Of a stretch of DNA of 64,000 nucleotides, positions 1 to 8,737 are shown in pieces. The notes below the pieces were generated by a model. That model saw nothing but the letters and a program-made list of their open reading frames with translations. It did no database searches and was not told the origin of the DNA. Origin of the DNA: Bacillota bacterium (GTDB lineage Bacteria; Bacillota; Clostridia; Christensenellales; SZUA-584); contig JAEWTW010000026.1 of NCBI GenBank assembly GCA_023397655.1, positions 186,001 to 250,000 on the forward strand. The letters run 5' to 3'. Position 1 is the first letter of the stretch. The number at the start of each line of letters is the position of its first letter. The position numbers and the translations under genes are program-made.

Positions 1-202
1 CCCCCTGCATTTTGGGCGGCTCGGCATACCGCTTGAAATCCGTCGGCAATTCGACGATGTCATCCGCGTAGTCCCTGTGTATGGTGTCGATAACTCTCTG
101 ATACCGTTTGTTCGCCCAAGGAAGCAGCCACATCTGCCTTGGTACCCGATCTTCAGCGTTATCGAACGCCAGCGTTTTATATACCAACTCTCTCGATGTC
201 AT
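1..202 (-). CDS. URO-D-superfamily protein, N-terminal part (runs off window)
   Basis: The minus-strand frame is open from an ATG at 202 to the window edge and encodes about 67 residues. It begins MTSRELVYKTLAFDN and continues with a VPRQMW element, the usual N-terminus of URO-D-like (COG0407) proteins, which bind methylated substrates or corrinoid-linked methyl groups. It lies 31 bp downstream of another URO-D-like gene on the same strand and is probably the last visible gene of the sugar-import operon. The catalytic C-terminal half is outside the window, so its metal site cannot be judged. Confidence 0.75.
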   Translation of the reverse strand, partial: MTSRELVYKTLAFDNAEDRVPRQMWLLPWANKRYQRVIDTIHRDYADDIVELPTDFKRYAEPPKMQG

Positions 203-232
203 TATATAATATCCCCGAACGGACGTTAGAGA

Positions 233-1279
233 TCAATACGCACCGTACTTTTTTCCTGCCTCGAACATGCGGTATATGTTCTCCATGCTGATGCCGTCGT
301 GCAGAGAATGATCGGACGCGAGAATGTATCTGCCGCCGGGTTTCGCAATTTCAAGGCATTCCATGACCTCTCTCTCCACATCGTCGGGCGTGCCGTAAGG
401 CAGGGTTGTCGAGGAGTCCACATTACCGCACAGCGTCACGCGATGACCATACTTCTCCTTGATCTGCTTCAGTGACATATTGGCTGTGCGCTGCATCGGA
501 TGCAGTACCGTGATGCCGGTATCCACGATATCATCGAGATACTCATTGATGTTGCCGCACGAATGGAAGAACACTGGTGTTTCGCCGCATGCATCAACAA
601 TACGTGCAAGCTCGGGCAAAACAAGCTGCTTGAACGTTGCCGGCGGCAAAAAGCACTGATTGCTGTCACCCAGATCTTCCGCCAGCGTGATCATGTCCAC
701 CCCCGCTTCCTTCAGCGGTGCAATCATGCCGATGAAATAGTCCGTCGTCTCCTTCAGCAGAGCCTTGATGAAATCCGGTTCGGTCAGACAGTTGATCATC
801 AGCTCTTCCGGCCCCATCAGCATCCATGCCTGGGTAAACGGCCCATTTCCGCCTGCAGAGACCGCGATCTCACCCTTGGCATATTTTACACCCTCTTTGA
901 TGTTTTGAAAACGCCCATTATCAGAAGGATTAGGGAATTTGTACTTTTTAAAGCCTTCGTAGTCACTGAACGGGAAGGCTATGGGCGCATCCACAGGCCA
1001 CGACGCATCCTCCGTTTGATACGTTGTACCCCATTCATCGATGTACTGTGTGTCGCTCAGCCGCTTCACTTCATAACCCACTGGCACACTGACCGTACCA
1101 AATGCCAGATCGAGGTCCAGTTTCCGTGATGCATCGATTACTTCTATCAGGTCATATTCTTCAGCGCGCTTCCCCAACACGTGCTTGAAGATATCTCTTT
1201 GAAACAGGAAATCATATAACGGTACACGGTCCGGTATTTCTCCGCGAATCGTTTTTAAAATTCTTTCTCTTCCAGTCAT
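233..1279 (-). CDS. URO-D-superfamily (MtaA/CmuA-like) protein
   Basis: This 348-residue protein has the length of the corrinoid methyltransferase branch of the uroporphyrinogen decarboxylase superfamily. It starts MTGRERILKTIRGEIPDRVP, typical of COG0407 proteins, and an ATG with an upstream GGAGG supports the start. A zinc-type HSCGN motif lies near residue 240 and an LCGN motif near 285. In MtaA-like methyltransferases a third ligand cysteine sits in a C-terminal SSGC segment. Here that segment reads ASDHSLHDG, so the cysteine is absent and Asp or His may substitute. It follows the ABC permease gene by 30 bp and is likely cotranscribed with the importer. A true heme-pathway HemE role is unlikely because of the zinc-type motif and the context. 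The substrate is unknown; a methylated sugar or polyol is an inference. Confidence 0.85.
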   Translation of the reverse strand: MTGRERILKTIRGEIPDRVPLYDFLFQRDIFKHVLGKRAEEYDLIEVIDASRKLDLDLAFGTVSVPVGYEVKRLSDTQYIDEWGTTYQTEDASWPVDAPIAFPFSDYEGFKKYKFPNPSDNGRFQNIKEGVKYAKGEIAVSAGGNGPFTQAWMLMGPEELMINCLTEPDFIKALLKETTDYFIGMIAPLKEAGVDMITLAEDLGDSNQCFLPPATFKQLVLPELARIVDACGETPVFFHSCGNINEYLDDIVDTGITVLHPMQRTANMSLKQIKEKYGHRVTLCGNVDSSTTLPYGTPDDVEREVMECLEIAKPGGRYILASDHSLHDGISMENIYRMFEAGKKYGAY

Positions 1280-1309
1280 AATTCCACTAACCTCCTTACC
1301 AATTACTTA

Positions 1310-2287
1310 CTAGGCCTTCTGCATATTTCTAACCTGTATCGTGTTGATCAATACAGCGACCAGAATTAATGCGCCGCGAACAACGTATTTCACATAGTCG
1401 TCGAATCGCAGCAGAGTCATGCCGTTGATGAGGATGCCCAGGAATATGATACCGATGAATGTGCCCCATACCTTGCCGATACCGCCGTTTAAGCTTGCGC
1501 CGCCGATGATGACCGAAGAAATAACATCCATTTCATACCCTTTGCCGAACGTCGATGAACCAGCCATAACCTGGGATGACATGATGATGGAGGCCAGCGC
1601 GGCCAGGAACTGTACCGATGTCAGCGTCATAACCTTAACCTTATTGACGTTGATGCCAGAAAGTCGCGCGGACTCCTGATTGCCGCCCACTGCATAGACC
1701 TCACGTCCGAAGCGCGTATAGTTCATAACGACGAACACCACGATGAACACGATAGCCAGCCACAATGCGGGTAGTGGTATGACGCCAAACAGCTGCCCTG
1801 CACCGATGTTGTTGTACCAGGTCGGGAATGTCGTCACCGGAAAGCCATTGGATATAATGGCTGATAGACCGTATAACACATTCAACATGGCCAAGGTGAT
1901 GATAAATGACGGCACGCCAAACTTGGTTCGGATTAGGCCGTTCAATACACCTACTGCAACACTGATTGCCAGTGTAATAACGATTGCTATCAGTACGCCG
2001 CTCTCTCTCGGAATACCGGCTTCTTCAAAGGAACCCGTAAAGGTGGCCAGCAACACGCAATAAAACGCAATCGATGAGCCGACAGAAAGATCGATCTCGC
2101 CGCTGATAATGACCATTGTCATACCGAATGCAATAACGCCCACAATCGCCATGTTCCGCAATATACCGAGAAGATTGCTTCCTCTGATGAAACCCGGTGC
2201 AAACACAGCCAGCAGGATAAAAAGCAGCAGTAATATAATTTCCATCATATACTTTCTAAAAATACTCGTAACACTCAGACGCCCCAT
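1310..2287 (-). CDS. Ribose-type ABC transporter permease
   Basis: The 325-residue protein is an inner-membrane permease of the BPD_transp_2 (RbsC) family. It is strongly hydrophobic with about eight to ten membrane segments. It contains the family motifs SGEIDLSVGSSIA near residue 62 and VISSVIIGGASLNGG near 256, the latter being the ATPase-contact region. It starts 2 bp after the ATPase gene with GGGAGG upstream, which fits tight coupling of the two components. With the upstream binding protein it forms a complete class-2 sugar importer. The transported sugar cannot be read from the sequence. Confidence 0.93.
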   Translation of the reverse strand: MGRLSVTSIFRKYMMEIILLLLFILLAVFAPGFIRGSNLLGILRNMAIVGVIAFGMTMVIISGEIDLSVGSSIAFYCVLLATFTGSFEEAGIPRESGVLIAIVITLAISVAVGVLNGLIRTKFGVPSFIITLAMLNVLYGLSAIISNGFPVTTFPTWYNNIGAGQLFGVIPLPALWLAIVFIVVFVVMNYTRFGREVYAVGGNQESARLSGINVNKVKVMTLTSVQFLAALASIIMSSQVMAGSSTFGKGYEMDVISSVIIGGASLNGGIGKVWGTFIGIIFLGILINGMTLLRFDDYVKYVVRGALILVAVLINTIQVRNMQKA

Positions 2288-2289
2288 TG

Positions 2290-3771
2290 TTATTTACCTC
2301 CCATACAAACTGCATATAAGTCTTCAAGGTGACAAGTTTCCGGTTCTATTTCGCCGGTGATTTCGCCCAGCCGCAGCACAATGATGCGGTTGCACACTTC
2401 CAAAAGTTCCTCGAGCTCGGATGACACCACGATGCTCGATATGCCTTTTCTTGAAAGCTCCCATATTATTTCAAAAATCTGTTGCTTTGCCCCCACATCA
2501 ATGCCCCTTGACGGCTCATCCAGAAAAATAACTTTAGGTGATGTGTTGAGCCAGTTGCCGACGACCACTTTCTGCTGGTTACCGCCGGAAAGCGAGGATA
2601 CCGGCACATCTTTATTGGGCGTTTTAATATCAAGATTGGCAATTTGCCTGTCTGCAAACTCGTTTTCCTTGGCTCTATCAAGAAATGCTCCCTTGGATAT
2701 CAGCTTCAAGCTTGCGTTGCTCAGGTTTTGCTTCACTGACATGATCTGAACAAGACCTTCGAATTTCCTGTCTTCCGGCGTCAGCGCAAACCCCAGCTCT
2801 TTCATCTTCTTCGGGGTGGGGTTTTTCACTTCTTTGCCTTCAAAAATAATTTTGCCGCTGTCGAAGCTGTCCACTCCGAATATTGACCGCAGAAGTTCGG
2901 TTCTGCCTGAACCCAGCATACCGGCAATGCCCAGTATCTCACCCTTCTTCAGTTCAAAGGAGACATTGTGAAATTTCTGATCCCGGCTCAAATTCTCCAC
3001 TTTCAATATCACTTCGTCCTGTGGCTTTAAATCATCCGGGCGGCATTTGACTTCAACATCGCCAAACATCAGCCGGATGACATCTTTATGCTGGCATTCT
3101 TTCATATCCAGCCTGCCCGCATAGATGCCATCGCGCAATACCGTACAGCTGTCCGCGATTTCCCAAAGCTCCTGCAATTTGTGCGAAATGTAGATGATGA
3201 TAACGTCCTTTTTCTTGAGCTCACGGATCAGCTTGAACAGCATAGCCACTTCGTGCTGCGCCAAGGCAGACGTCGGCTCGTCGAGCAAAATAACCTTGGG
3301 TTCAAAGCTCATGGCCTTGGCGATTTCAATCATCTGCATCTGCCACATGCTCAAGTTATATACCATTTCTCTGGGGTTGATATTGATGCCGATGCTGCTT
3401 AAAAGTTCCCTGGCTGTCTGATATGTCTTTCTCCAATCGACAAACCCGCCTTTCATCGGCAGTCTGCCCATCCAGATATTTTCAGCAACCGACATACCCG
3501 GCACAAGGCTTAATTCCTGAAAAACCGTTGCCACGCCGTTATTCATGGCTTCTTTGGGATCACTGAATTTTATCTCTTTTCCGTCCAGCAGTATGCGACC
3601 GCTTGTGGCTTCCTGCACACCGTTTATTATCTTAACCAAAGTCGACTTGCCCGAGCCGTTTTTTCCGAGCAGAGCGTTGACTTTGCCGCTTTCAAACTCA
3701 ATATTCACATTGTCAAGCGCCACTGTACCCGGAAACACCTTGGTGATGTTCTCCACTTTTAATATACTCAT
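2290..3771 (-). CDS. Ribose-type ABC transporter ATPase (two fused domains)
   Basis: At 493 residues this is a double-ATPase subunit of the RbsA/MglA type. The N-terminal half carries an intact Walker A (GKNGSGKSTL near residue 36), a Walker B ending LLDEPTSA and a degenerate signature (LSMWQMQ). The C-terminal half has an altered Walker A (GMLGSGRTE) but a canonical LSGGNQQK signature and a VIFLDEPSRGID Walker B. This asymmetry is normal for the family, in which only one site is fully active. It sits between the binding-protein gene and the permease gene on the same strand. An intercistronic hairpin just upstream probably lowers its expression relative to the binding protein. Confidence 0.94.
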   Translation of the reverse strand: MSILKVENITKVFPGTVALDNVNIEFESGKVNALLGKNGSGKSTLVKIINGVQEATSGRILLDGKEIKFSDPKEAMNNGVATVFQELSLVPGMSVAENIWMGRLPMKGGFVDWRKTYQTARELLSSIGININPREMVYNLSMWQMQMIEIAKAMSFEPKVILLDEPTSALAQHEVAMLFKLIRELKKKDVIIIYISHKLQELWEIADSCTVLRDGIYAGRLDMKECQHKDVIRLMFGDVEVKCRPDDLKPQDEVILKVENLSRDQKFHNVSFELKKGEILGIAGMLGSGRTELLRSIFGVDSFDSGKIIFEGKEVKNPTPKKMKELGFALTPEDRKFEGLVQIMSVKQNLSNASLKLISKGAFLDRAKENEFADRQIANLDIKTPNKDVPVSSLSGGNQQKVVVGNWLNTSPKVIFLDEPSRGIDVGAKQQIFEIIWELSRKGISSIVVSSELEELLEVCNRIIVLRLGEITGEIEPETCHLEDLYAVCMGGK

Positions 3772-3820
3772 ATAAATTCACCTTACCAGATAGCGTTTGG
3801 TTAAAAACTCTGATCAACGT

Positions 3821-3857
3821 GTGACTTGGCCGGGGGGTATACCCCCCCGGCTGTCAC
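3821..3857 (-). terminator. Intercistronic GC-rich hairpin after binding-protein gene
   Basis: A near-perfect inverted repeat (GTGACnnGGCCGGGGGG with its complement) lies between the solute-binding protein gene and the ATPase gene. There is no immediate T-tract on the minus strand. It more likely stabilises the 3' end of the upstream mRNA or attenuates read-through than ends transcription fully. This would give an excess of binding protein over membrane components, as in many sugar importer operons. Confidence 0.7.
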
Positions 3858-3894
3858 TCTATAACATGTTATTTGATGGTATTCAACAATATTA

Positions 3895-4962
3895 TCAGGC
3901 ACCTGTTTTCGCTTTGAGGTCTGCAAGGAACGCGTTGATCTCATCCGGGTTTGCGCGCTGAAGAACGATACCGGGAACGATGAAGCCCTGTCCTTTTGTA
4001 TCGCTGACATCTTCGCCGTTGATGGCTTTCACAACGACTTCCATCGTTTTCACACCGATTGTATAAGGATCCTGGCCTGTAACCGCCTGAAGGATATTGT
4101 CCTCACTCAGCAGCAGTTCGCACATCTGCTCGCTCGCATCAGTACCGAACACAACCACTTCGCCGGCTTTGCCCGCATTCTTCACGCCCATTGCCGCCCC
4201 AATCGTGCCGCCTTCATTCGCGGACCAGATCAGGTTGATATCCGGGTTGGCCGTCAGCATATCCTGAGCCAGCGTAATCGCCTTATCCTGCAGCCATGCA
4301 TCCTGATCGTCAACGATTTCAACACCGGGAAGCGTAGTCACAACATCAAGGAATCCGGAAGATCTCGCACCGCTCTGCTCGGGCAGCAGCGATTTGAACT
4401 GCATAACAGCGATTTTGGCTTTGCCTCCCATTTTCTCTTCGATATACTTCTTCGCAACTTCGCCCGTAGCTTTGCCCAATTCATAGTTATCGGAGGTATA
4501 CGAGCCAACCACGTAGTCTTCACCGGAGAGAATATAGTTGGATATGCCAAGAATCAGCCCTGCATCGTTGGCATCTCTGAGCATCTGCAGAGAAGCGGTT
4601 TCGCTGACCGGCGTAATGGCAACGCCAGCATAGCCCTGGTCCGCATACGTCTTCATCATTTCAATTTCTTTAGCTGCATCAGAGTTCGTGTTGCCCGGTG
4701 TGAATTCGAAACCGGCCGCTTCCGCAGCATCCTTATACCCAAGCTGCAGCAGCTTCATGAACTGATCTTCCTGGAAAACCACACCCGCCACTTTTACAGG
4801 ACCTGCCGGCTGTTCTGCCGGCTGCTCTGCGGGCTGCTCTGCCGGTTGCTCCGCGGGCTGTTCCGCCGGTTGCTCTGCGGGCTTGTCTGTGCTCGGACCG
4901 GCGCAACCAACAAACGCAAATGCCAGCGCAATAACCAATACGATTACCAATAATCTTTTCAT
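3895..4962 (-). CDS. Sugar ABC transporter substrate-binding lipoprotein
   Basis: The 355-residue product starts MKRLLVIVLVIALAF and has a lipobox ending VGC near residue 20, so it should be an extracytoplasmic lipoprotein. The start at 4962 is preferred over an upstream in-frame start because AGGAGG lies directly before it and the signal peptide begins there. After the lipidated cysteine comes a low-complexity linker of PAEQ repeats, then a periplasmic-binding-protein fold of the RbsB type (motifs VVGSYTSDNYELGK and LIWSANEGGTIGAAMG). It is the specificity component of the importer encoded downstream. A palindrome in its upstream gap suggests control by the neighbouring ROK repressor. Confidence 0.93.
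   Translation of the reverse strand: MKRLLVIVLVIALAFAFVGCAGPSTDKPAEQPAEQPAEQPAEQPAEQPAEQPAGPVKVAGVVFQEDQFMKLLQLGYKDAAEAAGFEFTPGNTNSDAAKEIEMMKTYADQGYAGVAITPVSETASLQMLRDANDAGLILGISNYILSGEDYVVGSYTSDNYELGKATGEVAKKYIEEKMGGKAKIAVMQFKSLLPEQSGARSSGFLDVVTTLPGVEIVDDQDAWLQDKAITLAQDMLTANPDINLIWSANEGGTIGAAMGVKNAGKAGEVVVFGTDASEQMCELLLSEDNILQAVTGQDPYTIGVKTMEVVVKAINGEDVSDTKGQGFIVPGIVLQRANPDEINAFLADLKAKTGA
4804..4880 (-). repeat. 12-bp tandem repeat encoding PAEQ units
   Basis: About six to seven imperfect 12-bp units inside the binding-protein gene encode consecutive Pro-Ala-Glu-Gln tetrapeptides. The repeat forms a flexible linker between the lipid anchor and the binding domain. Such in-frame minisatellites can change copy number without breaking the frame. 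The codons vary between units (CCG/CCC, GCG/GCA), so the array is not freshly amplified. Confidence 0.85.
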
Positions 4963-4992
4963 CTTTTTCCTCCTAGTATTAGACTTATTTTT

Positions 4993-5014
4993 TTCACAAA
5001 CATATATTTGCGAA
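4993..5014. promoter_or_regulatory. Palindrome upstream of binding-protein gene, candidate ROK operator
   Basis: The 22-bp element TTCACAAA-N6-TTTGCGAA is an imperfect palindrome (7 of 8 positions) in the 63-bp gap between the ROK gene and the binding-protein gene. Its position just upstream of the binding-protein start fits a repressor site. That the neighbouring ROK protein binds it is inference. It differs from the palindrome at 7396-7416, so the two may have different regulators. Confidence 0.4.
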
Positions 5015-5025
5015 ATCATAAATAA

Positions 5026-6204
5026 TTAATCTGTAGAAAGGGCTGCGTTTAGCACCTTGGCGATCGAGCCGAACGCGCCGCTGAATTTCCCAAGGCTCGC
5101 TCTTCTCACCTCAATTTCGGCGTCAGTAAAAGGATATGTCTGCTCTTTGGCAACTCTTAAGCACTCACCAAACATGATGTCATTGTTTTCGATAAAATCA
5201 CCGCCGATGAAAATGACATCGGGAGCCAATACGGATATCAGGCTTGAAATCGCTTTTCCTAAATAGCGGCCGCATTTTTTAACGGCGCTGATGCAGTTTT
5301 CATCCCCGCCCTTTGCGCGTTCCACGATCTCGTTGATCGGAATCTCATTCCCTGTCGCACTTTTGTAGTAACGAACGGCTGCTTCGCCGTCCGCCATCAC
5401 TTCAAGGCAGCCCGTTCGTCCGCAGCGGCATGCCGCGCCGAAGCTGTCCACCGTCATATGTCCAATTTCGAGTCCCGCATCCTTATAGCCGTGATATATT
5501 TTCCCTTCAAGCACCAATCCGCCGCCGATACCGACTTTGAAAACGTTCATAGCCAGTATTCTTTTATATTTGTTGTCAATGTCGATCCAGCTTTCACACA
5601 ACGCGGCAGCTGATGTTTCTTTTTCGATGTATGTGGTAATACCTGTCTTCTGCTCAAGTATTTCTTTCACCGGTACATTGCGCCAGCCCACAAAGTTCGG
5701 CGGATTGATCATGATCCCTCTCACATGATCGATCGGACCCGCTGTCGCAATGCCGATACCCATGACTTTGTTTCTCGGAATGCCGTTTTTTTCGATTATG
5801 CTGTTAATCAGCGCTACGATTTGATCAAGTGTCGTCTCCGGTCCGTTGATAATCTCAATTTCAACACTCTCTCGTGCGATGATATTCGCATTAAAATCAG
5901 CGAGTATGCAGATGATTTCGAATATATTCAGTTCAATTCCGATTGCATAACCTGCACTGTTGTTGAGCTCCAGTACCTTGGGTCTTCTGCCGCCCTGGGA
6001 ATTGCCCATTCCTGTTTCAACTATGTACCCGTCCGCGATGGCTTTATTGACGAGATTGGTGATCGTCGCCGTGGTCAATCCAATCGTTTTGGCAAGGTCT
6101 GCACGCGATATGCTTTTGTGCATGCGTATCGCATCAAAAACCAGCGCGGTATTCATTGCACGCATTTTGATGCTGTTAATATTGTTGTATTTTTTCGTTT
6201 CCAA
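5026..6204 (-). CDS. ROK-family transcriptional regulator
   Basis: The protein has an N-terminal winged helix-turn-helix (ISRADLAKTIGLTTATITNLV, about residues 31-51) fused to a ROK sugar-kinase-like domain. The ROK part includes the zinc motif CRCGRTGCLE and a GIGGGL loop. It lacks the strict catalytic DxGxT pattern of true glucokinases, which fits a sugar-sensing repressor of the XylR/NagC group. A TTG at 6204 is the preferred start because GGGGGC lies 6 bp upstream; an earlier TTG at 6222 is possible. It is flanked by a URO-D-like gene upstream and the ABC importer downstream, so it probably represses this locus. Confidence 0.9.
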   Translation of the reverse strand: METKKYNNINSIKMRAMNTALVFDAIRMHKSISRADLAKTIGLTTATITNLVNKAIADGYIVETGMGNSQGGRRPKVLELNNSAGYAIGIELNIFEIICILADFNANIIARESVEIEIINGPETTLDQIVALINSIIEKNGIPRNKVMGIGIATAGPIDHVRGIMINPPNFVGWRNVPVKEILEQKTGITTYIEKETSAAALCESWIDIDNKYKRILAMNVFKVGIGGGLVLEGKIYHGYKDAGLEIGHMTVDSFGAACRCGRTGCLEVMADGEAAVRYYKSATGNEIPINEIVERAKGGDENCISAVKKCGRYLGKAISSLISVLAPDVIFIGGDFIENNDIMFGECLRVAKEQTYPFTDAEIEVRRASLGKFSGAFGSIAKVLNAALSTD

Positions 6205-6253
6205 TGCACTGCCCCCACACAAAAAATATACTCGTCGAACTTAAGACCATTTG

Positions 6254-7318
6254 CTACTGAATTAATTCCATCACCTGTTCATACGAACCGTACTTTTTAC
6301 CTGCTTCCACCATCGCCTGCATATTTTCCGGCTTGGTGTTTGCTCCCATTGCACAGCCGGAGCTTAAAAACAGCCCCCGACCCTTTGTCTTCTCAATTAT
6401 TTCTTTCGCTTTGGTGTCTACCTGTTGTGGCGTACCAAAGACCAGCGGATCGCTCGGGTCGATGTTGCCCATTAGCACCGTTTTCTCTCCGAACAGGCGC
6501 CGGGCCTCCCCCATATCAACCTGCCAGTCTACCTCTATGACGTCCGCATTTGTCTTGGCCATTTCATTTATTATTTTGGTTGTGTTGCCGCAGATATGTA
6601 CCGAATAGCGTCCGCCGTACGACTGCACCGCGTTCACCACATCGATCTCATTCTGAAGCGCAAACTTCACATACGTTTCCGGCGAGACCAAGTTTGGCCC
6701 TGCATAAGAATCGCCCATCGATGTGATGTGTGCGCCGGCGTCAATCTGCGCTTTGGCAAACCGGATATGCGCTTCTTTGCACCATTCCAGAAGCCCCAAA
6801 ATATCTTCGGGATCTTCGGTGATCAGATCCATCATGAAATTTTGTGTACCACGCAGCAGACACGCAAGGTCGAACGGCCCCTGATCGGCCCGGCCCATGA
6901 TAAAAACGTGTCCGCCGATTTCGCTTACGAGCCGCTCCGTCGTCTCCAGCCACACAGGCAGCCTGCCGTCTTTAAGCGGATCGGGCAATTTCAAATCCTT
7001 ATATCCTGTAATGCTGTCGAGCAGGGGGTGGTGTTCATCCGTAGCCACAACTTCTTCATCCCGATAGATGCACTTCGCCCCGCACGCCTCGGCCAGCGTT
7101 GCGTCGTCCACGTCAATAATGCAGCCGTCGTAACCAAATTTGTCCTGACAAATCACATGCGATTTTGCAAGTTTTGCGGCGTCAGTGCAAATCTGACCAA
7201 TTTTATACCCTGCAGTTTTTGCTGAGAATAAAAAAGCCTGCGGAACAACCGGCACCCTGTCTGCCACGCCGCCTTCCAGAACTGTCATGCATCGCTCAAG
7301 CCCTGTCATTGTCTTCAT
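6254..7318 (-). CDS. URO-D-superfamily (MtaA/CmuA-like) methyltransferase candidate
   Basis: This is a 354-residue COG0407 protein. It has all three expected metal-ligand elements of the MtaA branch: an HICGN motif near residue 221 and a cysteine in the C-terminal SSGCAMGANTKPENM segment near 315. It is therefore the best candidate in the window for a zinc-dependent methyltransferase. A cGGAGG site lies just upstream of its ATG. It is first in a run with the ROK gene, and a palindrome lies about 80 bp upstream. No corrinoid-binding partner is encoded in the window, so a methyl-transfer role remains inference. Confidence 0.87.
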   Translation of the reverse strand: MKTMTGLERCMTVLEGGVADRVPVVPQAFLFSAKTAGYKIGQICTDAAKLAKSHVICQDKFGYDGCIIDVDDATLAEACGAKCIYRDEEVVATDEHHPLLDSITGYKDLKLPDPLKDGRLPVWLETTERLVSEIGGHVFIMGRADQGPFDLACLLRGTQNFMMDLITEDPEDILGLLEWCKEAHIRFAKAQIDAGAHITSMGDSYAGPNLVSPETYVKFALQNEIDVVNAVQSYGGRYSVHICGNTTKIINEMAKTNADVIEVDWQVDMGEARRLFGEKTVLMGNIDPSDPLVFGTPQQVDTKAKEIIEKTKGRGLFLSSGCAMGANTKPENMQAMVEAGKKYGSYEQVMELIQ

Positions 7319-7395
7319 TGAAACCTCCGCTTCGTCTCGAACCGAAAAGAAAACCGTTATTCAAGTGCATCAGTAAGTTTATCTAATAATTTTCG

Positions 7396-7416
7396 TTTGT
7401 TAAATGTTTTAACTAA
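7396..7416. promoter_or_regulatory. 21-bp palindrome, ROK/XylR-like operator candidate
   Basis: The element TTTGTTAAA-TGT-TTTAACTAA is an inverted repeat with 8 of 9 matching positions in the 187-bp gap between two minus-strand genes. It resembles the TTAGTT-N-AACTAA architecture known for XylR-type ROK repressors. It lies upstream of the URO-D gene that precedes the ROK gene, which would allow control of the whole run. Confidence 0.5.
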
Positions 7417-7505
7417 GTATTCTACAAAGCTTTAAATATTCCTTCTTTTTTTCAAAAAAAGTCTGTGTGGTTTATGTGGAGAAAATGAACTTGTCTTATT
7501 ACCGC

Positions 7506-8483
7506 CTAAATATTTTCGATATAAATTTGATAATCAAACGTAAATGGAACGTCTTTCTTCATGGATACACAAGTTGAGACACCCTGCCTGGAAAGTTCGT
7601 TTTCACTGCAGCTGATCGCCGTACCAAAATCGAACGCGGAAGCCACCGGCTCGATGCCAAGACAAAGGTTGCGTCCGTTCCATGGCTCAAACTGTCTGCC
7701 CCGGTTGCTGAACCACAGCAAGAAATTCGGTATCCTGGTATAATCAAACTCAAGCACGGCACGATAGCCTTCCGCATGGTTTTCAATACAGACTTTACCT
7801 TCTGCCACTCCGGCCATCATGACCACTTCTTCGGTATGCTGTGTCAGCGGCAGCCGCGACAGGTCGATCGTGCCGCCTTCAGCCAGCGGCATGTTGCTGA
7901 TGTCTGTGCATGTTGCATTAGTTTTCAGTATTGAAGTTTCGTCTGTCTTGACCGGATACGTGCCAATCATATGCGTTCTTGGCACGATCAACTTTGCCAT
8001 ACCGGGTGAATCCGGCAATCGAAATATTGGGTGCGCACCAATGGGCAAACACGTATTTTCCCGTACATACACGCGGTTTTTAAACGATATGCCTTTTCGT
8101 CCGTCCAAAAACCCCACTTCACGCTCCACGCGGCTGATAACTGAATCCGTATATTCAATAAATACCTGCGTCGAATCCTCCGTGCACTGACGCGTCGCCC
8201 ACTTGCCGTTGGAGGAGTACCCATGCGCGTACTCTTTTTCTGAATAATTCTGCAGAGCGACATATCCCGGAATCTCCGGCTCCGGCCGTACGCCAAATGG
8301 CACGCAGAAAAAGTCACCTTTCAAAAAACCGATCAGACCGCTATCTGTATTTTCCGGCCACGGATGGGAGTAAAATGGATTGATCCGCTTTCCGTCCATA
8401 TCAAACTCCCCCGTCACCATGCCGCCATGTTCATGGATTCGAATCCAATCACCTTCTCTTTTCAGCTCGCACAATACTTTCAT
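7506..8483 (-). CDS. Aldose 1-epimerase (mutarotase)-like protein
   Basis: The 325-residue protein shows galactose-mutarotase-fold features: an IGAHPIFRLPD segment near residue 147 and a C-terminal block NFLLWFSNRGRQFEPWNGRN followed by CLGIEPVA. In the family the substrate-binding His and Glu residues lie in such segments. It may interconvert sugar anomers or bind a sugar derivative. The start is an ATG with GAGGGGG upstream. It is transcribed divergently from the PfkB kinase gene, and the 254-bp gap between them carries inverted repeats. The exact substrate is unknown; assignment to the fold is firmer than assignment to a reaction. Confidence 0.8.
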   Translation of the reverse strand: MKVLCELKREGDWIRIHEHGGMVTGEFDMDGKRINPFYSHPWPENTDSGLIGFLKGDFFCVPFGVRPEPEIPGYVALQNYSEKEYAHGYSSNGKWATRQCTEDSTQVFIEYTDSVISRVEREVGFLDGRKGISFKNRVYVRENTCLPIGAHPIFRLPDSPGMAKLIVPRTHMIGTYPVKTDETSILKTNATCTDISNMPLAEGGTIDLSRLPLTQHTEEVVMMAGVAEGKVCIENHAEGYRAVLEFDYTRIPNFLLWFSNRGRQFEPWNGRNLCLGIEPVASAFDFGTAISCSENELSRQGVSTCVSMKKDVPFTFDYQIYIENI

Positions 8484-8669
8484 GTTTCCCCCTCGCTCAA
8501 GCCATATCTTTTATCATATATGTATTCAGCAAACGCTGGCCTCATTTAGTGCTATATGATCATTGTATATACTGCCGATACTCATACGCATGATCGCATA
8601 TACGGCAAAGTCATAATTATTCCGCCTAAAAAAATCAAATCTTTCAAAGGAATATTTACTTTCGTGTAG

Positions 8670-8700
8670 AATACTTTATCAATATCTTAAATAAAGTATT
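8670..8700. promoter_or_regulatory. 10-bp inverted repeat upstream of the PfkB gene
   Basis: AATACTTTAT and its exact complement ATAAAGTATT are separated by 11 bp, ending 37 bp before the PfkB start. There is no downstream T-run and it lies in a divergent intergenic region. An operator overlapping the PfkB promoter is more likely than a terminator. The rest of the gap (8484-8669) is AT-rich and shows no gene. Confidence 0.45.
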
Positions 8701-8737
8701 TGATTTTTGCAAGGATTTTATTACAAAGGATACGGGT

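Noticed and set aside
500..1129. Long plus-strand ORF opposite the first URO-D gene
   Set aside because: It lies fully antisense to a gene with clear family motifs and has no binding site or recognisable domain.
4804..4880. PAEQ repeat as a mobile or CRISPR-like repeat
   Set aside because: It is an in-frame 12-bp coding repeat forming a lipoprotein linker, with no spacers.
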